Of a stretch of 64,000 nucleotides of DNA, positions 8,250-16,774 are shown in pieces. Where the stretch lies: NCBI RefSeq assembly GCF_039534085.1, contig NZ_BAAAUT010000009.1:62001-126000 (forward strand), read 5' to 3'. A model generated the notes under the pieces. The model had not been told where the DNA came from. It ran no database searches and saw only the letters and a list, made by a program, of their open reading frames with translations. This DNA comes from Planomonospora_B alba. Its GTDB lineage: Bacteria; Actinomycetota; Actinomycetes; Streptosporangiales; Streptosporangiaceae. The position numbers were made by a program, and so were the translations under genes. Numbering within the stretch: the first letter of the stretch is position 1; every line of letters starts with the position of its first letter.

Positions 8250-9178
8250 CGGGTCTCTCCGGTGCGGAGCTCTGCGGCGGGGGACTCTTCTCCGGTTCCG
8301 GGGGCCCCGGGTGCTCCGGGTCCTCCGGTCAGGTGGACGAACAGGTCCTGCATGGCGATCGGCCCGAGGTCGAGCCCCGCCGCGGCGGCCTGTCCGCGCC
8401 GGGCGTCGTCGAGGTCGCCGTAGACCATCGCCGACGCGGTCGGGCCGAGCCGCCTGGTGCCGAGCACCTTCAGCCCGGCGGTGAACGCCTCGACCTGTGC
8501 GACGGGCCCGGTCACGGCCGTTCCCCGGGCCAGCAGGGTGTGGCTCTCCTCGTGCGCGACCAGCCGGCCCCTGTCGATGATCACGACCTCCTCGAAGAGG
8601 GGGCTGACCTCCTCGATGAGGTGGGTGGACATGATGATCGTGCGGGGGTGCGCCATGTAGTCGGCGAGCAGCGCGTCGTAGAAGGCCTGCCGGGAGGGCG
8701 CGTCCATGCCCAGGTACGACTCGTCGAACATGGTCAGCGGCGCCCGGCCGGCCAGGCCGATGACCACGCCCAGCGCCGAGCGCTGCCCCTTGGACATCTC
8801 CTTGACGTTCTTCTTCGGGTCGATGCCGAACAGGTCCAGCAGCGAGCGGGCGTAGGCGCCGTCCCAGTCCGGGCGGAGCCACTCGGCGAAGAAGATCGCG
8901 TCCTCGGCGGTGCCGATGTCGACGGTCTCGCCGTTGTCCCGGATCAGGCTGATCCGGGAGGTGACGGCGGCGTTCTCGAACACGGGCCGTCCGTCGATCC
9001 GCACGCTGCCCGCCGTCTGCCGGCGGAAGGCCGCCAGGATCGAGAGCAGGCTCGTCTTGCCCGACCCGTTCCGGCCGAGCAGCCCGTAGATCTTCCCGCC
9101 CTCCAGCTCCAGCGTCAGGCCGTCGATCGCCGTGGTCTCGCCGTAGCGCAGGACCAGGTCCTCGGTCTCGATCCTCAT
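8246..9178 (-). CDS. ABC transporter ATP-binding protein (YtrB-like)
   Basis: A 310-residue ATPase subunit. Walker A GRNGSGKTS is near residue 37, the signature motif is EMSKGQRSALGV and the Walker B region is PLTMFDESYLGMDAPSR, followed by the switch His in IMSTHLIEE. The signature reads SKGQR instead of LSGGQ, and Walker B ends in DES, both seen in YtrB-like and antibiotic-response ATPases. The C-terminal 90 residues form an accessory domain. Its start overlaps the stop of the upstream GntR gene (ATGA), and its stop overlaps the membrane subunit, so three genes form one operon. Confidence 0.92.
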   Translation of the reverse strand: MRIETEDLVLRYGETTAIDGLTLELEGGKIYGLLGRNGSGKTSLLSILAAFRRQTAGSVRIDGRPVFENAAVTSRISLIRDNGETVDIGTAEDAIFFAEWLRPDWDGAYARSLLDLFGIDPKKNVKEMSKGQRSALGVVIGLAGRAPLTMFDESYLGMDAPSRQAFYDALLADYMAHPRTIIMSTHLIEEVSPLFEEVVIIDRGRLVAHEESHTLLARGTAVTGPVAQVEAFTAGLKVLGTRRLGPTASAMVYGDLDDARRGQAAAAGLDLGPIAMQDLFVHLTGGPGAPGAPGTGEESPAAELRTGETR

Positions 9179-9540
9179 CGCCCCTCCAGTTCCCTGATGC
9201 GCTCGATCACGTCCTCCAGCGGGATCCCGACGGCTCTGGCCTCGGCGACCATCGGATCGACCCTGTCGGTGAAGAAGCTCTTCCTGCGCTCGGCCCGGAG
9301 CATGTCCCGGGCGTCCGGGCTGACGAACATGCCGATACCTCGTTTCTTGTAGAGGACGCCTTCCTCGACCAGCTGCTGGAACGCCTTGGCCGCCGTCGCC
9401 GGGTTGATCCGGTAGAAGGCGGCGTACTGGTTGGTGGACATGACCTGCTCGTCGCCCTTCAGCGCCTCGCTCAGCACGTCCGCCTTGATGCGTTCGGCGA
9501 TCTGCCGGTAGATGGGGCTCCGGTCGTCGAACATGACCAC
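9175..9540 (-). CDS. GntR family transcriptional regulator, YtrA subfamily
   Basis: A 121-residue repressor-type protein: winged helix-turn-helix (SPIYRQIAERIKADVL, then MSTNQYAAFYRINPATAAKAFQQL cut as INPATAAKAFQQLVEEG and KKRGIGMFV) followed by a short dimerisation helix pair, the layout of the YtrA subfamily, which has no large ligand-binding domain. It is first in the operon with the ABC ATPase and membrane subunit. The computed start is GTG 9540; ATG 9534 is equally plausible and neither has ideal spacing. A strong inverted repeat lies immediately upstream (9547-9578), so autoregulation is likely. Confidence 0.9.
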   Translation of the reverse strand: MVMFDDRSPIYRQIAERIKADVLSEALKGDEQVMSTNQYAAFYRINPATAAKAFQQLVEEGVLYKKRGIGMFVSPDARDMLRAERRKSFFTDRVDPMVAEARAVGIPLEDVIERIRELEGR

Positions 9541-9546
9541 CTACTT

Positions 9547-9578
9547 CTATGGTTAGTTACTCCACCAATGAACCATAG
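9547..9578. promoter_or_regulatory. Operator-like inverted repeat upstream of the GntR/ABC operon
   Basis: CTATGGTT (9547-9554) and AACCATAG (9571-9578) are perfect inverted repeats separated by 16 bp, just upstream of the GntR start. The position and symmetry fit an autoregulatory YtrA-type operator overlapping the promoter. Confidence 0.7.
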
Positions 9579-9783
9579 AAGGCAGCAGGGCGCCCGTCAA
9601 CCGATGGGGCCGCTGCGGCCGCGTTCAGGTGCGGGCATACCGGTGGGAACCGCTGCGGCAGCCCTCAGGCGCGGGCACGCCGACGGAAGCCGCTCGGGTG
9701 CGGGGACGCCGGAGCCCGGCCGGAGCGGGAGGTCCCGCGCCGGCCGGGCCGGGCGAGCGGGCGCCGGGTCCGGGCGCCGGCTG

Positions 9784-11691
9784 TCAGGAGAAGATCTGCT
9801 GGTAGAAGGCCAGCTCGGTGGCGAGCGCCGCGCTGCGCGTCTCGGCGCGGCGGAAACCGTGGGACTCGCCCTCGAAGGTGATGTAGGTGCAGGGCACGCC
9901 GCGCTCGGACAGGGCGTCGGCGAACGCCTGCGACTGGGCCGGCGGCACCACCGGGTCGGCCAGGCCCTGCAGCAGGAGCATCGGGCAGCGCACCCCGGCC
10001 ACCTGGCCGAGTGGTTCGCGGGAGCCGTACAGCACGGGGTCGGCCGGACCGACCAGCCACTCCACGTAGCGGGACTCGAAGTCGTGGGTCGTCTCGGCGA
10101 ACGGCCCGAGGGCGCTCACCCCGTAGTAGGAGACGCCCCCGGCGAACGCGCCGGAGCGCGCGCAGGCCGCCATGACGGTCCAGCCGCCCGCGCTGCCGCC
10201 CCGGATCGCGATCCGCGCCGGGTCGGCCAGCCCCTCGGCGGCCAGCCACTCGGCCGCGGCGATCGCGTCCTCCACGTCGACCACGCCCCACTGGCCGCGC
10301 AGCCGCTCGCGGTAGGCGCGGCCGTACCCGGTGGAGCCGCCGTAGTTGACGTCGGCGACGCCGATGCCGCGGCTGGTGAAGAACGCCTTCTCCAGGTCGA
10401 GCGCCGTCGTGCTGTAGCCGGTCGGCCCGCCGTGCACGAACACCACGTACGGCGGCGCGCCCTGCCCGCGGGCCTCGGGGTTGGACGGCGGGTAGACGTG
10501 GGCGTGCACCCGGCGGCCGAACCTCCCCTCGATCTCCACGGTGCGCGGCACCGGGAGGTAGGCGATGTCGGGCAGCTCGTCGACGTCGCGCCGGAGCGCC
10601 TCCACCCGCCCGGTCACGGCGTCCACCCGGACGACCGAGCGGGGCACCGCCGGGCCGTACCCGATCCCGGCGAGGGTGCGCCCGTCGGCGGCCAGGGCGG
10701 GCAGCCACCCGTCGTAGGGCACGTCGAGGTCGGTGAGCGTGCCGCTGTCGGGGTCGAGCACGCCCAGCCGCAGCTCGCCCTGCCCGTGCAGGACCGCCAG
10801 CCGGCCGTCGTCCAGCACCGCGTACGGCGAGCCGCCCAGCTGCCAGAGCGGCCCGGCGAACTCCTCCTCGGCCGGGTGGAGGGCCTGCGGGGAGGTGCCG
10901 TGGATGCCGACCCGGTAGAGGTTCCACCAGCCCGACCAGTCGGAGACGAGATAGAGGCTGCGGTCGTCGCGCCACTGCGGGGCCAGCACGGACTCGGTGG
11001 CGCCGCCCTTGACGGTCCAGGAGGCGCCGTCCGACAGCCGGGTGACCCGCAGCTCGGTGCCGTTCCACGGCATCAGCGGGTGGTTCCAGCAGATGTAGGC
11101 CAGGTGCTCGCCGTCGGGGGACAGGACGGGGCAGGCGTAGAAGTCGCTCCCGGCGACGCGCTCGCGCGGCTCTGCGCCGCCGTGCAGGGGGACGGAGACG
11201 ATCGACCGGCTGACCTTGCCGCCCCCGCCCGCGGCGTCGCCGTCGTGGTGGCGTTCCTGGACGCACCAGACCTGCCCGTCCCGGACGGTCAGGTCGGCGT
11301 AGCGGAGTCCGGCCTCCCGGTCGGGCTCAGGGGTGATCGGCCGGGGTTCGGCGCCCGGCGCCAGCAGGTAGAGGCGCTGGTCGGCCTGGTCGGCGAAGAC
11401 GACGCTCCGGTCGGGCCCCGGGCCGGGGACCACCGCGTAGGAGCGCCCGCCGTACTCGTGGACGCGGCTCCTGGCGCTCCACGGGGCGGGCAGCAGCTCG
11501 TGCCGGGCGCCGTCGGCGCCCCGGTGCATGATCGTGGTCCGCCCGCCCTCGGCGGGGCGGTCCTCGGTCCACCACACCTCGTCGCCGAGCACGGTGGGGA
11601 AGCCCAGGTGCAGCCCCGAACGGGCGACGTCCGAGGTGGAGATGGGGGAGGGCCAGGCGGCGTACGGCAGGACATCACGCTCTGCGGGCAT
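9784..11691 (-). CDS. S9 family serine peptidase (prolyl oligopeptidase-like)
   Basis: A 635-residue alpha/beta-hydrolase peptidase with an N-terminal beta-propeller (residues about 1-370, many WD-like blades such as LAYICWNHPLMPW) and a C-terminal catalytic domain. The nucleophile is in RGGSAGGWT (GxSxGG), the acid in GLADPVVPP and the catalytic His in ESHGFRRAE near the end. No signal peptide is seen, so it is probably cytoplasmic and may hydrolyse peptides or acyl-peptides. ATG 11691 is preceded by AGGA seven bases upstream. It is followed by nothing in the same operon; a hairpin separates it from gluD. Confidence 0.92.
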   Translation of the reverse strand: MPAERDVLPYAAWPSPISTSDVARSGLHLGFPTVLGDEVWWTEDRPAEGGRTTIMHRGADGARHELLPAPWSARSRVHEYGGRSYAVVPGPGPDRSVVFADQADQRLYLLAPGAEPRPITPEPDREAGLRYADLTVRDGQVWCVQERHHDGDAAGGGGKVSRSIVSVPLHGGAEPRERVAGSDFYACPVLSPDGEHLAYICWNHPLMPWNGTELRVTRLSDGASWTVKGGATESVLAPQWRDDRSLYLVSDWSGWWNLYRVGIHGTSPQALHPAEEEFAGPLWQLGGSPYAVLDDGRLAVLHGQGELRLGVLDPDSGTLTDLDVPYDGWLPALAADGRTLAGIGYGPAVPRSVVRVDAVTGRVEALRRDVDELPDIAYLPVPRTVEIEGRFGRRVHAHVYPPSNPEARGQGAPPYVVFVHGGPTGYSTTALDLEKAFFTSRGIGVADVNYGGSTGYGRAYRERLRGQWGVVDVEDAIAAAEWLAAEGLADPARIAIRGGSAGGWTVMAACARSGAFAGGVSYYGVSALGPFAETTHDFESRYVEWLVGPADPVLYGSREPLGQVAGVRCPMLLLQGLADPVVPPAQSQAFADALSERGVPCTYITFEGESHGFRRAETRSAALATELAFYQQIFS

Positions 11692-11769
11692 GCCGTAATC
11701 CTGCCCGATAACACGCCGTGTGTCGCCGGTATGACGTTCAGAGGTCGCGGCGGGCGAGGAGCGGAGCGG

Positions 11770-11800
11770 GCGGGGAGGGCGGCGCGCCCGCCCTCCCCGC
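11770..11800. terminator. Terminator of the glu operon
   Basis: A 13-bp perfect stem: GCGGGGAGGGCGG (11770-11782) and CCGCCCTCCCCGC (11788-11800) with loop CGCGC. It lies 8 bp beyond the gluD stop and upstream of the S9 peptidase. Confidence 0.75.
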
Positions 11801-11807
11801 GGTCCGG

Positions 11808-12695
11808 TCAGTCCATCCCGGAGACGCCGCCGCCGGCCGCCCCGGCGGCCCCGGGCGGGGCGACGGGGGCCGCGGCGGTCTTCCGGCTGCGCCGGCTGCG
11901 CCGCTCCAGCCACGTGGCCAGGGCGCTCAGCGCCAGGTTCAGGCCGACGTAGATGATCCCGATGACGATCGCCGCCGGGATGAGCGAGCCGAAGAAGACG
12001 GCGGGGAGGATCTTGAAGCCCGTGTTGAGCAGGTCGACGTAGGCGATGATGTAGCCCAGCGCGGTGTCCTTGAGCAGCACGACGAGCTGGCTCACGATCG
12101 CGGGCATCATCGCGGTCACCGCCTGCGGCAGCAGGATCATCCGCATGACCTGGTTCTTGCGCATGCCGACGGCGTAGGCCGCCTCGGACTGCCCGCGCGG
12201 CACGGCCTGCACGCCCGACCTGACCACCTCGGCCAGCACCGACCCGTTGTAGAGGGTCAGTCCGGCGACCACCGCCATGAAGGCGTAGTCGGCGCCGCCC
12301 AGGACGCTGGGCGCCAGGTAGAAGATGAAGAAGATCAGCAGCAGCAGCGGGATGGCCCGGAAGACCTCCACGACCGCGCCGGCGGGGATCCTGATCCAGG
12401 CGTGGTCGGACAGGCGGGCCAGGCCGAACACGGCGCCGAAGGCCAGCGCGAGGACCGCGGCCAGGCCCGCCGCCTCCAGCGTGCCGAGCAGGCCGGGGAA
12501 GATGTGCGTCGTCCAGGTCTCCCAGCGCAGGAAGGGCTCCCAGATCCGGCCCTCCCACTGCCCCTTCTCGTCGAACTTGGCGTAGACGAAGTACAGCAGG
12601 CCGGCGATCGCGGCCAGGGCGGCGACCGTGTAGACGGCGTTGCGCACCCGGGCGCGCGGGCCCGGGGCGTCGAAGAGGACGGAGGCGCTGCTCAT
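11808..12695 (-). CDS. gluD: Glutamate ABC transporter permease GluD
   Basis: Second membrane subunit of a polar amino acid importer. The 295-residue protein has an N-terminal hydrophobic helix, the HisM-type core (GLLGTLEAAGLAAVLALAFG), the ATPase-contact EAA loop (QSEAAYAVGMRKNQVMRMILLP, shown as QSEAAYAVGMRK) and an Ala/Pro-rich cytoplasmic tail. ATG 12695 overlaps the gluC stop (ATGA), so it is coupled to gluC. The order gluA-gluB-gluC-gluD matches Corynebacterium and Streptomyces glutamate importers, and such an operon near recA and miaB is shared with Streptomyces. Confidence 0.93.
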   Translation of the reverse strand: MSSASVLFDAPGPRARVRNAVYTVAALAAIAGLLYFVYAKFDEKGQWEGRIWEPFLRWETWTTHIFPGLLGTLEAAGLAAVLALAFGAVFGLARLSDHAWIRIPAGAVVEVFRAIPLLLLIFFIFYLAPSVLGGADYAFMAVVAGLTLYNGSVLAEVVRSGVQAVPRGQSEAAYAVGMRKNQVMRMILLPQAVTAMMPAIVSQLVVLLKDTALGYIIAYVDLLNTGFKILPAVFFGSLIPAAIVIGIIYVGLNLALSALATWLERRSRRSRKTAAAPVAPPGAAGAAGGGVSGMD

Positions 12696-13360
12696 CGGGC
12701 CACCGCCAGTCTCCGGCTCAGCCAGCCGGTGAAGAAGCCGATCGGCAGGATCACGACCATGAACGCCACCGCGATGCCGAGGAAGATGGGGATCGACGCG
12801 CCGGTGTCGTCGAAGGTGTCCTTCATGACGAACGCCGACTCGGCGAGGTAGCCGCCCGCGACCGCCACCGTGGTGTTCTTGATCATCGCGATGATCACGC
12901 TGCCGAGGGGGGCGATCACCGTGCGGAACGCCTGCGGAAGGATGATCAGCCGCAGGGACTGCAGGAAGGTGAGCCCGATGGCGCGAGCCGCCTCGGCCTG
13001 CCCGAGCGGCACCGTGTTGATGCCCGCGCGCAGCGCCTCGCAGACGAAGGCCGCGGTGTAGACCGACAGGCCGATCACGACCAGCCAGAACGAGTTGGTG
13101 CGCGGCGTCTCGGAGATGGTCAGGCCGAGGGTGTCGCTGAGTCCGAGCGCGGAGAACGCCAGCACGAGGGTGAGCGGCGTGTTGCGCACGATGTTGACGT
13201 AGAGGGTCCCGGCCGCGCGCAGGACCGGCGTCGGCGCCACGCGCATCGACACCAGGACCGTGCCGAGGATGAGGGAGAGCACGGCGCACACCGCCGCGAG
13301 CTTCATGTTCTCCAGGAAGCCCAGGGCGAGGTCCGGCGCGTACTTGATCAGATCATTCAA
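12692..13360 (-). CDS. gluC: Glutamate ABC transporter permease GluC
   Basis: First membrane subunit, 222 residues, about five membrane helices. MKLAAVCAVLSLILGTVL opens the core domain, and the EAA loop reads GQAEAARAIGLTFLQSLRLI. It pairs with GluD to form the channel energised by GluA. The stop overlaps the gluD start. A hairpin in the 74-bp gap after gluB probably lowers expression of the permease genes relative to the binding protein. Confidence 0.94.
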   Translation of the reverse strand: MNDLIKYAPDLALGFLENMKLAAVCAVLSLILGTVLVSMRVAPTPVLRAAGTLYVNIVRNTPLTLVLAFSALGLSDTLGLTISETPRTNSFWLVVIGLSVYTAAFVCEALRAGINTVPLGQAEAARAIGLTFLQSLRLIILPQAFRTVIAPLGSVIIAMIKNTTVAVAGGYLAESAFVMKDTFDDTGASIPIFLGIAVAFMVVILPIGFFTGWLSRRLAVAR

Positions 13361-13384
13361 TGGTGCTCCACAGCGAAGACGGCG

Positions 13385-13419
13385 GCGGCCGGTGCCCCCC
13401 GGCGGGGGTCACCGGCCGC
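13385..13419. terminator. Hairpin after gluB (attenuator-like)
   Basis: GCGGCCGGTG (13385-13394) and CACCGGCCGC (13410-13419) form a 10-bp stem around a further C-run/G-run that can pair inside the loop. In an operon where the binding protein is needed in excess, partial termination or mRNA stabilisation here is a reasonable inference. Confidence 0.6.
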
Positions 13420-13434
13420 TCGCGTGGGGCCGGA

Positions 13435-14337
13435 CTACGCGCAGGGCTCGAACTGCGGGGCGCCCGTCGGCGCCTTGAGGCCCTGGGCTCCCGCGAACCA
13501 CTTCTGGAACAGCTGCTGGGCGGTGCCGTCCTGGTACATCTTGGTGATCGCCGCGTTGACGGCCTCACACGTCTTGGTGTCGCCCTTCTTCAGGCCGACG
13601 CCGTACTTCTCGTCGGTGAACGGCTGGCCGAGGATCTTGAAGTTCCCGCCGGCCTGCTTGGCGAAGCCCGCCAGGATCAGGTCGTCGGTCGTCACCGCGT
13701 CCAGGTTGTTGCCGCCGAGCTTCTGCACGCACTCGGAGTAGTTGGCGGCGCCCACCAGCTCGGCGTCCAGGTCCAGCTCGCCGTCCGGCGGCGGGTCGGT
13801 GATCCGCTTGTAGGAGTTGGAGCCGGCGGCCTGGCAGATGCGCTTGCCCTTGAGGTCCTCGGGCTTGGTGATGCTGGTGTCGTCGCCGCGGACCATGACG
13901 TCCTGGTGGGCCACGATGTACGGCCCGCCGAAGGTCACCTTCTCCTTGCGGCTGTCGGTGATCGAGTAGGTCGCGAAGATGATGTCCACGGTGCCGTTGG
14001 CGAGGAAGGCCTCGCGGTTGGAGGACGCGGACTCCTTCCACTCGATCTCGACGTCCGCGCCGCCCGCGAGCTCCTTGATGACGTACTTGGCGACCTCGAC
14101 GTCGAAGCCCTCCGGCTCGGCGCCGGTCTTCAGGCCCAGGCTCGGCTGGTCCCACTTGGTGCCGACGACGACCTTCTTGGCGCCCTTGACCTTGTCGACG
14201 ACCGAGCTGTAGGCCGCGGTGTCGCCGCCGCCTCCGCTGTCGCTCCCGCAGGCCGCGAGGCCCAGGGTGAGCGCGCCGGCCGCGGCGATCGCCGCACCGA
14301 TACGCAGTACTCGCATGTTCCGTTTCCTCTTCTTCAT
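13435..14337 (-). CDS. gluB: Glutamate-binding lipoprotein GluB
   Basis: Extracytoplasmic solute-binding protein of the gluABCD importer, 300 residues. The signal peptide ends in a lipobox, LGLAACGSDS, so the mature protein starts with a lipid-modified Cys. The family-3 binding fold shows VVVGTKWDQPSLGLK, GFDVEVAKYVI and TVDIIFATYSITDSR. The C-terminal CxxxNAAITKMYQDGT motif is typical of the glutamate/glutamine group. The basic start MKKRKRNMRV follows a sensible leader, and gluA is 28 bp upstream. Confidence 0.95.
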   Translation of the reverse strand: MKKRKRNMRVLRIGAAIAAAGALTLGLAACGSDSGGGGDTAAYSSVVDKVKGAKKVVVGTKWDQPSLGLKTGAEPEGFDVEVAKYVIKELAGGADVEIEWKESASSNREAFLANGTVDIIFATYSITDSRKEKVTFGGPYIVAHQDVMVRGDDTSITKPEDLKGKRICQAAGSNSYKRITDPPPDGELDLDAELVGAANYSECVQKLGGNNLDAVTTDDLILAGFAKQAGGNFKILGQPFTDEKYGVGLKKGDTKTCEAVNAAITKMYQDGTAQQLFQKWFAGAQGLKAPTGAPQFEPCA

Positions 14338-14365
14338 TCGGGGTGAGCAGCCTGGCCGGAAGGTC

Positions 14366-15130
14366 TCAGTGCGTCAGGATCTTGGAGAGGAAGTCCTGAG
14401 CCCGCTCGGTCCGGGGGTTGGTGAAGAACTCGTCGGGCGTGTTCTCCTCGACGACCTGCCCGTCCGCCATGAACACCACGCGGTTGGCCGCGCGCCGGGC
14501 GAATCCCATCTCGTGGGTGACGACCATCATCGTCATGCCGTCGCGGGCCAGCTCGATCATGACGTCGAGCACCTCCTGGACCATCTCCGGGTCCAGCGCG
14601 GAGGTCGGCTCGTCGAACAGGATCATCTTGGGGTCCATGGCCAGCGCCCGGGCGATGGCCACGCGCTGCTGCTGGCCTCCGGACAGCTGCGCCGGGTACT
14701 TCGCCGCCTGGCTGGCGATGCCGACCCGCTCCAGCAGCTCCATGCCGCGCTGCTCGGCCCGGGCCCGGTCGACGCCCCTGACCTTGACCGGTCCGAGTGT
14801 GACGTTCTCCAGGATCGTCTTGTGCGCGAACAGGTTGAAGGACTGGAAGACCATGCCCACCTCGGACCTGAGGCGGGCCAGCGCCTTCCCCTCGGCGGGG
14901 AGCGGCTGCCCGTCGAACGTGATCGTCCCGCCGTCGATGGTCTCCAGCCGGTTGATCGTACGGCACAGCGTCGACTTGCCCCCGCCGGAGGGGCCGATCA
15001 CCACCAGCACCTCGCCCCGCGAGATCGTGAGGTTGATGTCGCGCAGCACATGGAGGCTGCCGAAGTGCTTGTTGACCCCTTCGAGCACGACAAGAGGAGT
15101 CGCGTCCCCGTTCTGCGTCATGGAGACCAA
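14366..15130 (-). CDS. gluA: Glutamate ABC transporter ATP-binding protein GluA
   Basis: ATPase subunit of the glutamate importer. Walker A GPSGGGKST, Q-loop MVFQSFNLF, signature QLSGGQQQR, Walker B ILFDEPTSAL and the switch His in VVTHEM are all intact. It is first in the operon gluA-gluB-gluC-gluD. TTG 15130 has GGAA at suitable spacing; ATG 15121 (MTQNGDA) is the alternative start. Its promoter lies in the 140-bp divergent region shared with miaB. Confidence 0.96.
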   Translation of the reverse strand: MVSMTQNGDATPLVVLEGVNKHFGSLHVLRDINLTISRGEVLVVIGPSGGGKSTLCRTINRLETIDGGTITFDGQPLPAEGKALARLRSEVGMVFQSFNLFAHKTILENVTLGPVKVRGVDRARAEQRGMELLERVGIASQAAKYPAQLSGGQQQRVAIARALAMDPKMILFDEPTSALDPEMVQEVLDVMIELARDGMTMMVVTHEMGFARRAANRVVFMADGQVVEENTPDEFFTNPRTERAQDFLSKILTH

Positions 15131-15271
15131 CGTAATTCCGTAAAGGGCACCCCAGGCTAACCCTGCGGTACCGATCCGGTCACGACCTGCCCGAACGCGG
15201 CCCGCCCGGCCGTCCGGGGGGCGGCTCGGGGGCGCCGCGGGTCGGGGGAGCGCCTACCCTTGTATACCGAG

Positions 15272-16774
15272 ATGACTGCCACCGCCAAGAGCCCCCGCAC
15301 GTACGAGGTCCGTACCTACGGGTGCCAGATGAACGTGCACGACTCCGAGCGCCTGTCGGGCCTGCTGGAAGACGCGGGATACGTCCCCGCCCCGGAGGGC
15401 GACACGGCCGACGTGGTCGTGTTCAACACCTGCGCCGTGCGGGAGAACGCCGACAACCGCCTCTACGGCAACCTCGGCCACCTGCGCCCCGCCAAGGTGC
15501 GCAACCCCGGCATGCAGATCGCCGTGGGCGGCTGCCTGGCCCAGAAGGACCAGGGCGAGATCGTCCGCAGGGCGCCCTGGGTCGACGTGGTGTTCGGCAC
15601 GCACAACATCGGCTCGCTGCCGGTCCTCCTCGAGCGCGCCCGGATCGCGCAGGAGGCCCAGGTCGAGATCAAGGAGTCGCTGGAGACCTTCCCCAGCACG
15701 CTGCCGACCAAGCGCGAGTCCGCCTACGCGGCGTGGGTGTCGGTCTCGGTCGGGTGCAACAACACCTGCACCTTCTGCATCGTGCCGTCGCTGCGGGGCA
15801 AGGAGAAGGACCGCCGCCCCGGCGACATCCTGGCCGAGGTGCGGACCCTGGTCGGCCAGGGCGTGCTGGAGGTCACGCTGCTGGGGCAGAACGTCAACAC
15901 CTACGGCGTGGAGTTCGGCGACCGGCTCGCCTTCGGCAAGCTGCTGCGGGCCTGCGGCGAGGTCGAGGGCCTGGAGCGGGTCCGCTTCACCAGCCCGCAC
16001 CCGGCGGCCTTCACCGACGACGTCATCGCGGCCATGGCCGAGACGCCCAACGTGATGCACCAGCTGCACATGCCGCTGCAGTCCGGTTCCGACCGGATCC
16101 TCAAGGCGATGCGCCGCTCCTACCGGGCCGAGCGCTACCTCGGCATCATCGAGCGGGTCCGCGCCGCCATGCCGGACGCGGCCATCTCCACCGACATCAT
16201 CGTGGGCTTCCCCGGCGAGACCGAGGAGGACTTCCAGGCCACCCTGGACGTGGTGCGCGCCTCGCGCTTCGCGAACGCCTACACCTTCCAGTACTCCATC
16301 CGGCCCGGCACGCCCGCCGCCACCATGGACGGCCAGGTCCCCAAGCAGGTCGTGCAGGAGCGCTACGACCGGCTGGTCGAGCTGCAGAACGAGATCTCCT
16401 GGGAGGAGAACAAGAAGCAGGTCGGCCGGACGCTCGAGGTGCTGGTGGCCGAGGGCGAGGGCCGCAAGGACGAGGCCACCCACCGCCTGTCCGGCCGGGC
16501 CCCCGACAACCGCCTGGTCCACTTCGTCCCCGGCGACGAGGTCCCGCGCCCGGGTGACATGGTCAGCGTCGAGGTGACCTACGCCGCGCCGCACCACCTG
16601 GTGGCGGACGGGCCCGTGCTGGCGCTGCGCCGCACCCGCGCGGGCGACGCCTGGCAGGCCCGCCAGGGCGCCCCGGCCTCCGGGGGCTCCGGCGTCATGC
16701 TCGGCATGCCGTCGATCGGCCGTCCCGGGCCCGCCGCGCAGGAGGCCGCGCCGGGCTGCGCCGTCCGCTCCTGA
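15272..16774 (+). CDS. miaB: tRNA-2-methylthio-N6-dimethylallyladenosine synthase MiaB
   Basis: Radical-SAM methylthiotransferase that modifies A37 of tRNAs reading UNN codons. The N-terminal UPF0004 domain carries three cluster-binding Cys (YGCQMN, NTCAVRE, GGCLAQ), the radical-SAM motif is CNNTCTFC near residue 155, and the C-terminal TRAM domain begins about residue 375. The last 45 residues are a Gly/Ala/Pro-rich extension beyond TRAM. The ATG start at 15272 is preferred; a TTG at 15260 is in frame. The 3' end overlaps the convergent MEDS-STAS gene by 80 bp. The usual downstream partners miaA and dapF are missing here. Confidence 0.96.
   Translation: MTATAKSPRTYEVRTYGCQMNVHDSERLSGLLEDAGYVPAPEGDTADVVVFNTCAVRENADNRLYGNLGHLRPAKVRNPGMQIAVGGCLAQKDQGEIVRRAPWVDVVFGTHNIGSLPVLLERARIAQEAQVEIKESLETFPSTLPTKRESAYAAWVSVSVGCNNTCTFCIVPSLRGKEKDRRPGDILAEVRTLVGQGVLEVTLLGQNVNTYGVEFGDRLAFGKLLRACGEVEGLERVRFTSPHPAAFTDDVIAAMAETPNVMHQLHMPLQSGSDRILKAMRRSYRAERYLGIIERVRAAMPDAAISTDIIVGFPGETEEDFQATLDVVRASRFANAYTFQYSIRPGTPAATMDGQVPKQVVQERYDRLVELQNEISWEENKKQVGRTLEVLVAEGEGRKDEATHRLSGRAPDNRLVHFVPGDEVPRPGDMVSVEVTYAAPHHLVADGPVLALRRTRAGDAWQARQGAPASGGSGVMLGMPSIGRPGPAAQEAAPGCAVRS

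Noticed and set aside
9568..11952. 794-codon open frame on the + strand
   Set aside because: Antisense to the S9 peptidase, which has all its catalytic motifs.
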